Source: Nonomuraea jabiensis
Lineage (GTDB): Bacteria; Actinomycetota; Actinomycetes; Streptosporangiales; Streptosporangiaceae
Reading direction: 5' to 3'
DNA: 64,000 bases
Assembly: GCF_014204795.1 (NCBI RefSeq)
Contig: NZ_JACHMB010000001.1
Coordinates: 4,278,001-4,342,000, forward strand
Positions 8,384-16,171 of this stretch are shown here, in pieces. The notes beneath the pieces are model-generated. The model saw nothing but the letters and a program-made list of their open reading frames with translations, ran no database searches and was not told the DNA's origin. The position numbers were made by a program, and so were the translations under genes. Each line of letters starts with the position of its first letter. Within the stretch, counting starts at the first letter, position 1.

Positions 8384-9372
8384 GGCGTCTTCTCCCAACG
8401 GTGATCCAACGTGAGCAATCCGGACTTGTGGAGATGGCCGCGCTTGTAGGCGCGGGTGATCAGGGTGAGGTCGCTGTCGGTGATCTCGTCGTACTGCCCG
8501 ACGACACCGGTCATGAAGCGGTAGAGGTCGGCCTCGTGCGCGGCCACGACCTGCACGATGAGGGAATGGGTGCCCGAGGTGGCGGCGCAGTAACGCACGC
8601 TCGGGTGCCCGGCCAGCCGCTGCCCGACCAGGTCCAGCCCGTACGGCCGGACCTTCAGCCACAGCATGGCCTCGACCTCCAGCCCGAGCAGCGCGGGCTC
8701 CACCTCGGCCCGCGGCAGCAGCAGCCGCCGCTCGATCAGCGAGGTCACCCGCCTGCGCGCGGTCGGCACGGAGACGTCGAGGCGCTCGGCGACGGCGGTG
8801 AAGGCGATCCTGCCGTCGTCGGCGAGCAGCCGGGCGATCTCCTCCTCCAGGGGCGACAGGCCCTCCTCGTCGGGCAGGCGCTCGGGGGGCGGCGCGGGCC
8901 GCAGCTCCAGCACCTCCTCCTCGCTGAGGTACGGCGCGTGCCACTCGGCCACGGTCCTGAACGTGTGGAGCACGACCTGGGCCTGCGTCTGCCGCACGCC
9001 GTAGATTTCGGACATCTGCGTGGCCAGCACATGGTGCAGGTCCTCGCGGGACGGGGAGACCAGCTCACAGCCGATGTCGGCGGCGCCGGTCAGCGCGTAG
9101 ACCGAGCGCGTGTCCGGCCGGTCGGCCAGCGCCTCGGCCACCTTGCCCGCCGTGCCGGGGCGTACATGGACGTGCAGGTGGACGGGCCGCCCGTGGCCGG
9201 TGCGCAGGTCGTCGTAGATGGCCGTGACCCGCACGATCCCCTCGGAGATCAGGCGCTGCAGCCTCCTGGCGACCGTACGTTCGTGCTCGCCGACGACCCT
9301 GCCGATCTCGCCCCATGAGGCGCGCGGGCTGACCTGCAGCGCGGCGACGAGGCGCCGGTCGAGAACGTCCAC
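8380..9372 (-). CDS. Lrp/AsnC family regulator, double-domain form
   Basis: 330 residues, about twice the usual Lrp length. Two HTH plus effector-domain repeats are visible: HTH 1 at about 1-45 ('LDRRLVAALQVSPRASWGEI', 'ERTVARRLQRL') with a first RAM-like domain to about 150, then HTH 2 ('LEEEIARLLADDGRIAFTAV', 'VPTARRRVTSLIERRL') and a second RAM-like domain. The start is uncertain; the GTG at 9372 begins just before helix 1, with a TTG two codons upstream as alternative. Reading further upstream would cross the palindrome at 9400-9419. First gene of the minus-strand operon and divergent from the MFS gene, it probably controls both. Confidence 0.85.
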   Translation of the reverse strand: MDVLDRRLVAALQVSPRASWGEIGRVVGEHERTVARRLQRLISEGIVRVTAIYDDLRTGHGRPVHLHVHVRPGTAGKVAEALADRPDTRSVYALTGAADIGCELVSPSREDLHHVLATQMSEIYGVRQTQAQVVLHTFRTVAEWHAPYLSEEEVLELRPAPPPERLPDEEGLSPLEEEIARLLADDGRIAFTAVAERLDVSVPTARRRVTSLIERRLLLPRAEVEPALLGLEVEAMLWLKVRPYGLDLVGQRLAGHPSVRYCAATSGTHSLIVQVVAAHEADLYRFMTGVVGQYDEITDSDLTLITRAYKRGHLHKSGLLTLDHRWEKTP

Positions 9373-9399
9373 CTGCAACCTGTTCTGTGTCGGGTTTGT

Positions 9400-9419
9400 A
9401 AATATCTGGCCAGAGATTT
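9400..9419. promoter_or_regulatory. Palindrome in the Lrp/MFS divergent region
   Basis: A perfect TCTGGCCAGA core (9405-9414) is flanked by AAATA and GATTT, giving 18 symmetric positions of 20. It lies midway between the divergent Lrp and MHS permease genes and is the AT-richest part of the gap. A role as the Lrp operator for both directions is inferred. Confidence 0.5.
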
Positions 9420-9483
9420 GACTGTTTCGGTCGTCCAACTGCACAGTAAGCCATCTCCGCACTTTGCAGCAAAGGAGCCCCCC

Positions 9484-10785
9484 GTGGCGACCTCCCCCGT
9501 GGCACACTCACCGGTCGGCATCCCGAAGAGCCGGGTCCGCCAGCTCATGGCGGCCAGCATCGGCAACGTCGTGGAATGGTACGACTGGTACGCCTATACC
9601 GCCCTCGCGACGGTCTTCTCCGTTCAGGTCTTCCCGAAGGACGCCGGTGGCCTGGTGCCCTTGCTGAGCACGTACGGTGTCTTCGCCGTCGGCTTCTTCA
9701 TGCGCCCGCTGGGCGGCCTGCTGGTGGGCGCGTTCGCCGACCGGTTCGGGCGCAAGGCCGCGATGACGTTCACGATCGTGCTGATGGGTGGCGGGTCGCT
9801 GCTGGTGGGCGTGACTCCGACGTACGAGGCCGTGGGCCTGCTGGCGCCGGTCCTGCTCACCCTGGCCCGTCTCATCCAGGGGCTGTCGGTGGGTGGCGAG
9901 TTCGCCGCCGCGACCACGTTCCTGGTGGAGTCGGCTCCGTCCGGCCGTCGTGGCCTGTTCTCGAGCTTCCAGTACGTCAGCACCACCATCGGCCAGTTGC
10001 TGGCCCTCGGGCTGTCCGCACTGCTGGCCGCCAACCTGGACAAGGCCGACCTGTCCTCCTATGGCTGGCGCATCCCGTTCATCGTGGGTGCCGTGCTGAG
10101 CCTCGTCGGCCTGTGGATCCGCAAGGGCGCGGACGAGACCTCGGCCGTCGCGGAGGAGATCCAGCGCGGTGAGGCCAAGCGGCCGCGGCTGTTCGAGTTC
10201 CTGGTGGGCTACCCGAAGGAGGCCGCCACGATCGTCGGCATCACGATCGCGGGGACCGTGGCGTACTACACCTGGACGACCTTCCTGCCGACCTACGCGC
10301 AGATCACCGTCAACTTCGACGTGGCGGAGTCGCTCGAGATCGGCACGATCTCGCTGTTCTTCTTCATGGTGCTGCAGCCACTGCTCGGCATGCTGTCGGA
10401 CCGCGTCGGGCGCAAGCCCATGCTGATCACCTTCGGCGCGGCCTTCGTGATCCTGCCGGTGCCGCTGCTCAGCACGCTGGGCAACTCGTTCGGGAGCCTG
10501 CTGCTCGTGCAGCTGATCGGCATGGTGTTCCTCGGCTGCTTCACCTCGATCTCGGCCGCGGTGAACTCCGAGCTCTTCCCGACGAGGGTGCGCGCGGCCG
10601 GCGCGGGCTTCCCGTACTCGCTGACCGTGGCGATCTTCGGTGGCACCGCCCCGCTCATCGGCACCGCGCTCAAGGACGCCGGCAACGTCGAGGTGTTCCC
10701 CTATTACATGTCGGCGCTGGCGCTGATCTCCACGCTGGTCTACATCTTCGTGCTGAAGGAGACCAAGGACCAGCCGCTGCGTTAA
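9484..10785 (+). CDS. MFS transporter, metabolite:H+ symporter (MHS) family
   Basis: 433 residues with about 12 membrane segments. The start is the GTG at 9484 behind an AAGGAG site; an upstream in-frame start at 9418 would read through the palindrome. MHS hallmarks: 'GNVVEWYDWYAYT' in helix 1, 'FFMRPLGGLLVGAFADRFGRK' in the helix 2-3 loop, 'RLIQGLSVGGEFAAATTFLVE' in helix 4, and 'LSDRVGRKPML' between the halves. Relatives (KgtP, ProP, citrate and shikimate permeases) import organic acids, proline or betaine. Substrate here is unknown; sharing a control region with the peptidase operon favours an amino acid or carboxylate. Confidence 0.9.
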   Translation: MATSPVAHSPVGIPKSRVRQLMAASIGNVVEWYDWYAYTALATVFSVQVFPKDAGGLVPLLSTYGVFAVGFFMRPLGGLLVGAFADRFGRKAAMTFTIVLMGGGSLLVGVTPTYEAVGLLAPVLLTLARLIQGLSVGGEFAAATTFLVESAPSGRRGLFSSFQYVSTTIGQLLALGLSALLAANLDKADLSSYGWRIPFIVGAVLSLVGLWIRKGADETSAVAEEIQRGEAKRPRLFEFLVGYPKEAATIVGITIAGTVAYYTWTTFLPTYAQITVNFDVAESLEIGTISLFFFMVLQPLLGMLSDRVGRKPMLITFGAAFVILPVPLLSTLGNSFGSLLLVQLIGMVFLGCFTSISAAVNSELFPTRVRAAGAGFPYSLTVAIFGGTAPLIGTALKDAGNVEVFPYYMSALALISTLVYIFVLKETKDQPLR

Positions 10786-11273
10786 CCGCCGTACGAGGTG
10801 CAGGGGCGCTCCCGCAGCTCCTTGACGTAGTCGTCGGGGGCGCCCGCCCGCTCCGCCGCCTCGGCCAGGCTGCCGAGGTAGCGGGCCGACGGCAGGCCGC
10901 CCTCGTAGCCGTCGAGCACGTAGAACCAGGCCACGACCTCCCCGTCGAGGGTCTGCACCCGCAGCCGCACCTTGTGGTACGCCCCGCGCAGCGCGCCCTC
11001 CCACTGGTCGAGCGAGGTCTCCTCCCAGTCGGGCACGTCATAGAGCACCACGAACACGTGCTCGTCGGGATCCTCGACGATCGTGGCGATCGCGCCCTCC
11101 CAGGTGGGGTCGCTCCCGCCGAAGGTCAGCCGCCAGCCCGTGAGCCAGCCGACGCCCCAGATGGGGGAGTGCGGCGCGCGCATGGCCATCTGCTCCGGGT
11201 CCATGTTAGAGCCGTAGGCGGCATAAAGCCTGGGCTCATTCGGCTTTCCTGCAGGACCTGAAAGCCACGCCAC
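10782..11273 (-). CDS. Gamma-glutamylcyclotransferase-like protein
   Basis: 163 residues. The glycine-rich substrate loop of the GGCT fold, 'LYAAYGSNMDPEQM', occurs near the N-terminus, followed by 'WLTGWRLTFGG', 'ATIVEDPDEHVFVVLYDV' and 'AWFYVLDGYEGGLPS'. Family members cleave gamma-glutamyl peptides with release of 5-oxoproline. The GTG at 11273 was chosen because GAGAGGGG lies a few bases upstream; longer readings add low-quality N-terminal sequence. Its stop overlaps the stop of the convergent MFS gene. The general acid Glu could not be assigned with certainty, so activity is provisional. Confidence 0.8.
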   Translation of the reverse strand: MAWLSGPAGKPNEPRLYAAYGSNMDPEQMAMRAPHSPIWGVGWLTGWRLTFGGSDPTWEGAIATIVEDPDEHVFVVLYDVPDWEETSLDQWEGALRGAYHKVRLRVQTLDGEVVAWFYVLDGYEGGLPSARYLGSLAEAAERAGAPDDYVKELRERPCTSYGG

Positions 11274-11511
11274 GGTCCACCCCTCTCGGCGGGTGCTGCA
11301 CGTCATCCAGCTACCGCGCCATCCTGCCACGCTGGGCGGCCGACTCGGTCCATCACTTCAGATGTGGGGACGACGTGTCATCCCTCCGTCACCGAGCGGC
11401 ATCGTACCAGCCATCATGATCTTGAACCTTTTGTCCGCCTTTTATCGGGCGTGTGCGGGTGGCAACGGCCCAGTTGCAGCCTTACCCAGACCATGCGGGA
11501 CAATGGGTTAC

Positions 11512-12900
11512 GTGACGAGGATCGTGATCATCGGTGGCGGGCCCGGCGGCTACGAGGCGGCGCTGGTGGCCGCGCAGCTAGGCGCGCAAGTCACGATGAT
11601 CGAACAGGACGGCCCGGGTGGCGCGTGCGTGCTGACCGACTGCGTGCCCTCCAAGACGCTGATCGCGACCTCGGTCCGCAAGCAGGCGCTGCTCGACGCG
11701 CCGTCGCTGGGCGTGGCGTTCTCCGGGGGGTCCGACGGCGACGCGGGCGTGGTCGGGGTCGATCTGCCGCTGGTCAACAAACGGGTGAAGGAGCTGGCCC
11801 AGGCCCAGTCCGCCGACATCGCCACCAGGGTCGAGGCCGAGGGCGTCGAGATCATCAGGGCGCGCGGGCGGCTGGTCGACCCGCAGGTGGTCCGGGCGGG
11901 CGACCGTACGATCAGGGCCGACGTCGTGATCGTGGCCACCGGCGCGACGCCGCGCGTGCTGCCCGGCGCCGAGCCCGACGGCGAGCGCATCCTCAACTGG
12001 CGCCAGCTCTACGACCTGGAGGAGCTGCCCGAGCACCTGATCGTGGTCGGCTCGGGCGTCACGGGCGCGGAGTTCGCGGGCGCGTACCGCTCGCTCGGCT
12101 CGGAGGTCACGCTCGTCTCCAGCCGCGACCGGATGATGCCCAACGAGGACGCCGACGGCGCCGAGGTCCTCGAAGAGGTCTACCGCCGCCGCGGCATGAA
12201 CGTCATGGGCCGCTCGCGCGCCGCCTCCGTCAAGCGCACCGACGACGGCGTGGTCGTGACCCTGGAGGACGGCCGCACGGCCGAGGGCACCCACGCGCTG
12301 ATGACGGTCGGCATGATCCCCAACACCGCCGGGATCGGCCTGGAGGAGGCCGGGGTCCAGCTCGACAAGGGCGGTTTCATCAAGGTCGACAAGGTCTCGC
12401 GCACGTCCGCGCCCGGCGTCTACGCGGCCGGCGACTGCACGGGCGTGCTCATGCTGGCCTCGGTGGCGGCCATGCAGGGGCGCATCGCGGTCTGGCACGC
12501 GCTCGGGGAGGCCGTCCAGCCGCTGCGGCTGGCCACGGTGGCCTCCAACATCTTCACCGACCCGGAGATCGCCGCCGTCGGGGTCGCCCAGCAGTCCATC
12601 GAGGCGGGCGAGATCGAGGCCAACGTCGTCAAGCTGCCCCTGGCCACCAACGCGCGGGCGAAGATGCAGGGGTTCAACGACGGCTTCGTCAAGCTGTTCT
12701 GCCGCCCGCACACCGGGATCGTGCTGGGCGGCGTGGTGGTGGCGCCGCGCGCTTCGGAGCTGATCCTGGCGGTGTCGGTGGCGGTGCAGCAGCGGCTGAC
12801 CGTCGACCAGCTCGCGCACACGTTCGCCGTCTACCCGTCGCTCTCGGGCTCCATCACCGAGGCCGCCCGCCGCCTCATGCAGCCGGGCGTCTCCATCTAA
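11512..12900 (+). CDS. LpdA-type NAD(P)H-quinone dehydrogenase (pyridine nucleotide-disulfide oxidoreductase)
   Basis: 462 residues of the flavoprotein disulfide reductase family. Rossmann 'VIIGGGPGGYEA' starts at residue 5, a Cys pair C39/C44 sits in 'GGACVLTDCVPSK', the NAD motif is 'VVGSGVTGAEFAGA', and FAD-binding 'YAAGDCTG' is near residue 305. The C-terminus has 'YPSLSGSITEAARRL' where lipoamide dehydrogenases carry the catalytic His-Glu pair, so that His is missing. This resembles mycobacterial LpdA, which acts as a quinone reductase and not as a pyruvate dehydrogenase component. GTG at 11512 is preferred over the ATG three codons earlier. A monocistronic gene, convergent with the P450. 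Confidence 0.88.
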   Translation: MTRIVIIGGGPGGYEAALVAAQLGAQVTMIEQDGPGGACVLTDCVPSKTLIATSVRKQALLDAPSLGVAFSGGSDGDAGVVGVDLPLVNKRVKELAQAQSADIATRVEAEGVEIIRARGRLVDPQVVRAGDRTIRADVVIVATGATPRVLPGAEPDGERILNWRQLYDLEELPEHLIVVGSGVTGAEFAGAYRSLGSEVTLVSSRDRMMPNEDADGAEVLEEVYRRRGMNVMGRSRAASVKRTDDGVVVTLEDGRTAEGTHALMTVGMIPNTAGIGLEEAGVQLDKGGFIKVDKVSRTSAPGVYAAGDCTGVLMLASVAAMQGRIAVWHALGEAVQPLRLATVASNIFTDPEIAAVGVAQQSIEAGEIEANVVKLPLATNARAKMQGFNDGFVKLFCRPHTGIVLGGVVVAPRASELILAVSVAVQQRLTVDQLAHTFAVYPSLSGSITEAARRLMQPGVSI

Positions 12901-12919
12901 CCCCGTCAGCCCTCCCCGG

Positions 12920-12936
12920 CCAGGCGATCGGCCTGG
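12920..12936. terminator. Short hairpin between convergent genes
   Basis: CCAGGC-GATCG-GCCTGG forms a 6-bp stem with a 5-base loop between the ends of the LpdA-type gene and the P450 gene. No U-tract follows, so terminator function is tentative. Confidence 0.3.
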
Positions 12937-12979
12937 GCGCAGGAGCACGCGGCCGCCTTCAGGCCCTGACGACAGCAGG

Positions 12980-14194
12980 TCACCAGGTGACCGGGAGCTC
13001 GTGGGCGCCGTAGATGGCGGCGTCCGTCTTGAACGGCAGGTCCTCGACCGGTGCGGCGAGCCGCAACGTGGGGATGCGGCGGAACAGCGTGTCGAAGACG
13101 ATCTGCAGCTCCATCCGGGCCAGGTTCTGGCCCAGGCACTGGTGCGGGCCGAACCCGAAGGCGAGGTGGTGGCGGGCCCCGCGCTCGATGTCCAGTTCGG
13201 CCGGATCCTTGAACACCGCCGGGTCCCAGTTGGCCGACAGTGTCGAGACGATGACGCCCTCGCCGGCCTTGATGCTGACCCCGCCGATCTCCACGTCCTC
13301 GGTGGCCACCCGGGAGGTGACCCCGTCGGCGATGGCGAAGAAGCGCAGCAGCTCCTCCACGGCCAGGGGCGTCCTGCCCGGGTCGGCCGTGATCAGGGCC
13401 AGTTGCTCCGGGTGGGTGAGCAGCCCGACCACGCCGAGCGAGATCATGTTGGCCGTGGTCTCGTGGCCGGCGGTCAGCAGCAGGAAGGCCAGGCTCACCA
13501 GGCCCTCGTGGTCGAGCGTGCCCTCCTGGCGTTGCCGGGCGATCTGCCGGCCGAACAGGTCGTCGCCGGGTTCGGCCTCCTTGCGGGTGATCAGGTCGTC
13601 GATGTAGGCACGAAGTTCGGCGAGGGCTCGCCCGCGGTCCTCCGGCGAGGAGGTCCGGCGCACCGCCACCGCCGTACGGCTCTGGAAGAAGTCGTGGTCG
13701 GTGTAGGGCACACCGAGCAGTTCGCTGATGACCAGTGAGGGCACCGGCAGGGACAGCGCTTGCACCAGGTCGACCGGGCGCTCGTCGGTGGCGAGCAGGT
13801 CGTCGATGAAGTGGTCGACGATGGCCTGGATCCGCGGGCGCAGTGCGGCCAGCCGCCTCACGGTGAACTCGCCGATCACCGGACGCCGGGCCGCGGCATG
13901 TTCGGCGCCGTCCATGCCGACCATCAACGGCGGTTGGCTGCGGAACTGCTCCAGGGTCTTCGCGTCGATGTTGAAGAGCGGGAAGCCGTCCTTGCGCCGG
14001 TCGGAGGAGAATCGGCCGTCGGCGAGGACGGCACGGCCCTCCTCGTGCCCGGACACCCACCACGCCTCGGTGCCGCTGGTCAGGTGGATCTTGCTGATCG
14101 GCGCCCGCTCGCGCAGCCGCTCGTACTCGGCCGGCGGGGCGAACGGGCAGCCGCGTTCGACCGGCAACCGCAGGCCGGTAACGCTCTTCGTCAT
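12980..14194 (-). CDS. Cytochrome P450 (CYP105-like)
   Basis: 404 residues, a soluble class I bacterial P450. The I-helix oxygen-activation motif AGHETT is at 242-247, the K-helix ExxR at 281-284 (ELLR), and the haem loop FGFGPHQCLG contains the axial Cys353. A GGGAGG site precedes the ATG at 14194. It is the last gene of an SDR - ECF41 sigma - P450 operon, 26 bases after the sigma factor stop. No ferredoxin or reductase gene is adjacent, so electron partners must come from elsewhere. Substrate is unknown; the context suggests an oxidation under control of the ECF41 factor. Confidence 0.93.
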   Translation of the reverse strand: MTKSVTGLRLPVERGCPFAPPAEYERLRERAPISKIHLTSGTEAWWVSGHEEGRAVLADGRFSSDRRKDGFPLFNIDAKTLEQFRSQPPLMVGMDGAEHAAARRPVIGEFTVRRLAALRPRIQAIVDHFIDDLLATDERPVDLVQALSLPVPSLVISELLGVPYTDHDFFQSRTAVAVRRTSSPEDRGRALAELRAYIDDLITRKEAEPGDDLFGRQIARQRQEGTLDHEGLVSLAFLLLTAGHETTANMISLGVVGLLTHPEQLALITADPGRTPLAVEELLRFFAIADGVTSRVATEDVEIGGVSIKAGEGVIVSTLSANWDPAVFKDPAELDIERGARHHLAFGFGPHQCLGQNLARMELQIVFDTLFRRIPTLRLAAPVEDLPFKTDAAIYGAHELPVTW

Positions 14195-14220
14195 GAACGA
14201 CCTCCCAGTAATAGGTCTTT

Positions 14221-15117
14221 TCAGTGCAGGGTGAGCGGGGTCTCGGAGGCGATGCGGGTCAGCTTGTGCGGGTTGCGGACGTAGTAGAGGCCGGTGATGC
14301 GGCCGTCCCCGACGCCGATCGCGACGACGCCGTCGACCTCGCCGTCCACGCGGAGGATGAGCGCCGGGTTGCCGTTGACCACGGTGGGCTCACCGGTGAG
14401 CGCGACGCCGGCCTTGCCGATGCCGCCGACGATGAAGCGGGCCACCTTGCCGGCGCTGACGACGGGCCGGGGCGCGGCCTGCTTGATGCCGCCGCCGTCG
14501 CTCACCAGGACGACGTCGGGGGCCAGCACGTCCAGCAGGCCCTGCAGGTCGCCGGCTTCGAGCGCGCGCCGGAACGACTCCAGGGCCGCCCGGGTCTGGT
14601 CCGCGGAGACCGCCTCGCGCGGGCGGCGGGCTTCCACGTGCTGGCGGGCGCGGTAGGCGATCTGGCGGACGGCCGCGGGGCTCTTGCCGACGGCGGCCGC
14701 TATCTCGTCGTAGCCGACGGCGAAGGCCTCGTGCAGCACGAAGACGGCGCGCTCGGTCGGCGACAGCGTCTCCAGGACGAGCATGAGCGCCATCGACACG
14801 CTCTCGGCGAGCTCGACGTCCTCGGCCACGTCCGGCGTGGTGAGCAGCGGCTCGGGCAGCCACGGGCCCACGTATGCCTCCTTGCGGCTCTTCATGCTGC
14901 GCAGGCGGTTGAGCGCCTGCCGGGTGGTGATCCGGATCAGGTAGGCGCGCTGGTCGAGCACCTGATCGAGGTCGGCCTTGACCCAGCGCAGCCAGGTTTC
15001 CTGCAGGACGTCTTCGGCGTCGGCCGCCGAGCCGAGCATCTCGTAGGCGACGGTGAAGAGCAGGTTGCGGTAGGAGAGGAAGATCTCCGTCGCCGGGTTG
15101 GTGGTCTGATCGCTCAT
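14221..15117 (-). CDS. ECF41-group sigma factor with NTF2-like C-terminal domain
   Basis: 298 residues. Regions 2 and 4 are at about 15-75 ('VAYEMLGSAADAEDVLQETW') and 120-170 ('LSPTERAVFVLHEAFAVGYDE', minus one residue for quoting, 'AVRQIAYRARQHV'). ECF41 marks are visible: 'WLPEP' in the linker between regions 2 and 4, 'DGGGI' and 'RNPHKL' in the C-terminal SnoaL/NTF2-like domain, matching the group's WLPEP, DGGGK and NPDKL signatures. In this group the C-terminal domain modulates activity and no separate anti-sigma factor is used. ECF41 genes usually sit beside an oxidoreductase-type gene; here the SDR 14 bases upstream fills that place. Confidence 0.92.
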   Translation of the reverse strand: MSDQTTNPATEIFLSYRNLLFTVAYEMLGSAADAEDVLQETWLRWVKADLDQVLDQRAYLIRITTRQALNRLRSMKSRKEAYVGPWLPEPLLTTPDVAEDVELAESVSMALMLVLETLSPTERAVFVLHEAFAVGYDEIAAAVGKSPAAVRQIAYRARQHVEARRPREAVSADQTRAALESFRRALEAGDLQGLLDVLAPDVVLVSDGGGIKQAAPRPVVSAGKVARFIVGGIGKAGVALTGEPTVVNGNPALILRVDGEVDGVVAIGVGDGRITGLYYVRNPHKLTRIASETPLTLH

Positions 15118-15131
15118 CTGTCGTCTTTCTC

Positions 15132-15980
15132 CTACATGGCAGGGCGCTGGGTGCCCTGCGCCTGTGCCGAGAGATCCTGCCAGTCGTCCCAGGTCTTGAG
15201 CCGGTCGGCGTAGGCCCGCTGGATCATCGGGTAGAAGCCCTGGCCGAAGAGCACCCGCAGGGGCGGGTTGTCGGAGTCGACGAGCTTGAGGAGTGCCTGG
15301 GCCGCGGCGGCCGGGTCGCCGGCGGGCTGCTTTCCGGCGATCGCGCCGAGGCGCCGGCGCAGGCCGTCGTAGGCCGGGTCGGGCTGGGCCACGTGGCCGT
15401 TGGCGAGCGGGTCGGGGTTCTTGCCGTCCCTGGTGGCGAATCCGCCGGGCTCGATGATGGTCACCTTCACGCCGAAGTCGGCGACCTCGCCGGCGAGGGC
15501 TTCGTTCAGGCCCTCGAGGGCCCACTTGGAGGCGTGGTACGCGCCGCCGAGCGGCATGGCGATGACCCCGGCCGCCGACGACAGCTGGATGATGTGCCCG
15601 GAGCGCTGCTCGCGCAGGTAGGGCAGCGCGGCCTGGACCACCCACACCGCGCCGAACAGGTTCGTCTCCATCTGGTCGCGCAACTGCTGCTCGGCCAGCT
15701 CCTCGATGGCGCCGATCTGGGCGTAGCCGGCGTTGTTCACGATGACGTCCAGACGGCCGAAGTGCTCCCTGGCCCGCTGCACGCTCTCGAAGACGGCCGC
15801 CTTGTCGGTCACGTCCATCGCGAGCGGGAGCACCGCGTCGCCGTAGGCGGTGACCAGCTCGTCAAGGCTGCCGGTGGTCCGCGCGGTCGCGGCCACCTTG
15901 TCGCCGCGCGAGAGGGCGGCCTCGACGAAGTTGCGGCCGAGGCCCCGCGACGAACCGGTGACGAACCAGACCTTGCTCAT
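15132..15980 (-). CDS. Short-chain dehydrogenase/reductase, ECF41 partner
   Basis: 282 residues, classical SDR. Cofactor motif 'VTGSSRGLGRNF' at about residues 8-19, 'NNAGYAQIG' near 85, catalytic Ser in 'IIQLSSAAGV' and the YxxxK pair in 'YHASKWALEG'. The ATG at 15980 is preceded by GGAAAG. It is the first gene of the SDR - ECF41 - P450 operon. Epimerase/oxidoreductase genes next to ECF41 factors are known targets of the factor, so this gene is probably both part of the regulated unit and its physiological output. Substrate unknown. Confidence 0.9.
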   Translation of the reverse strand: MSKVWFVTGSSRGLGRNFVEAALSRGDKVAATARTTGSLDELVTAYGDAVLPLAMDVTDKAAVFESVQRAREHFGRLDVIVNNAGYAQIGAIEELAEQQLRDQMETNLFGAVWVVQAALPYLREQRSGHIIQLSSAAGVIAMPLGGAYHASKWALEGLNEALAGEVADFGVKVTIIEPGGFATRDGKNPDPLANGHVAQPDPAYDGLRRRLGAIAGKQPAGDPAAAAQALLKLVDSDNPPLRVLFGQGFYPMIQRAYADRLKTWDDWQDLSAQAQGTQRPAM

Positions 15981-16038
15981 GATGTCTTTCCGTTCTCTCT
16001 TGCCTGCTGTTACGCCCCTAAGACACGCGGCGAGGCAG

Positions 16039-16064
16039 CGACATAACGCCCATCCGATGTGACC
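16039..16064 (-). promoter_or_regulatory. Possible ECF41-type promoter
   Basis: On the minus strand GGTCACA (16064-16058) matches six of seven positions of the TGTCACA -35 element described for ECF41 targets, and ATGTCG (16044-16039) lies about a normal spacer downstream. The -10 match to CGTC is imperfect. If real, the operon is autoregulated. Confidence 0.3.
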
Positions 16065-16110
16065 TGCGTCTCTCCCGCGCTCACGGATGCGTAGAGCGAC
16101 ACCGTTGACG

Positions 16111-16137
16111 TTTGTTGGTATGGACAGCAAACTAATT
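16111..16137. promoter_or_regulatory. ROK-type operator A, before the GH31-ABC-GH3 operon
   Basis: An imperfect dyad with half-sites TTTGTTGG and (reverse strand) TTAGTTTG. It lies directly behind a -35-like TTGACG (16105-16110), so a bound protein would cover the promoter. Over 27 positions it matches the element at 45929-45955 at 21, including the invariant GTTGGTAT and CAAAC blocks. The second copy is beside the ROK regulator gene, which is therefore the likely binder. Confidence 0.7.
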
Positions 16138-16171
16138 CACGAGTTGGCGCAGCCGTTCATAAGGAGCCTCC

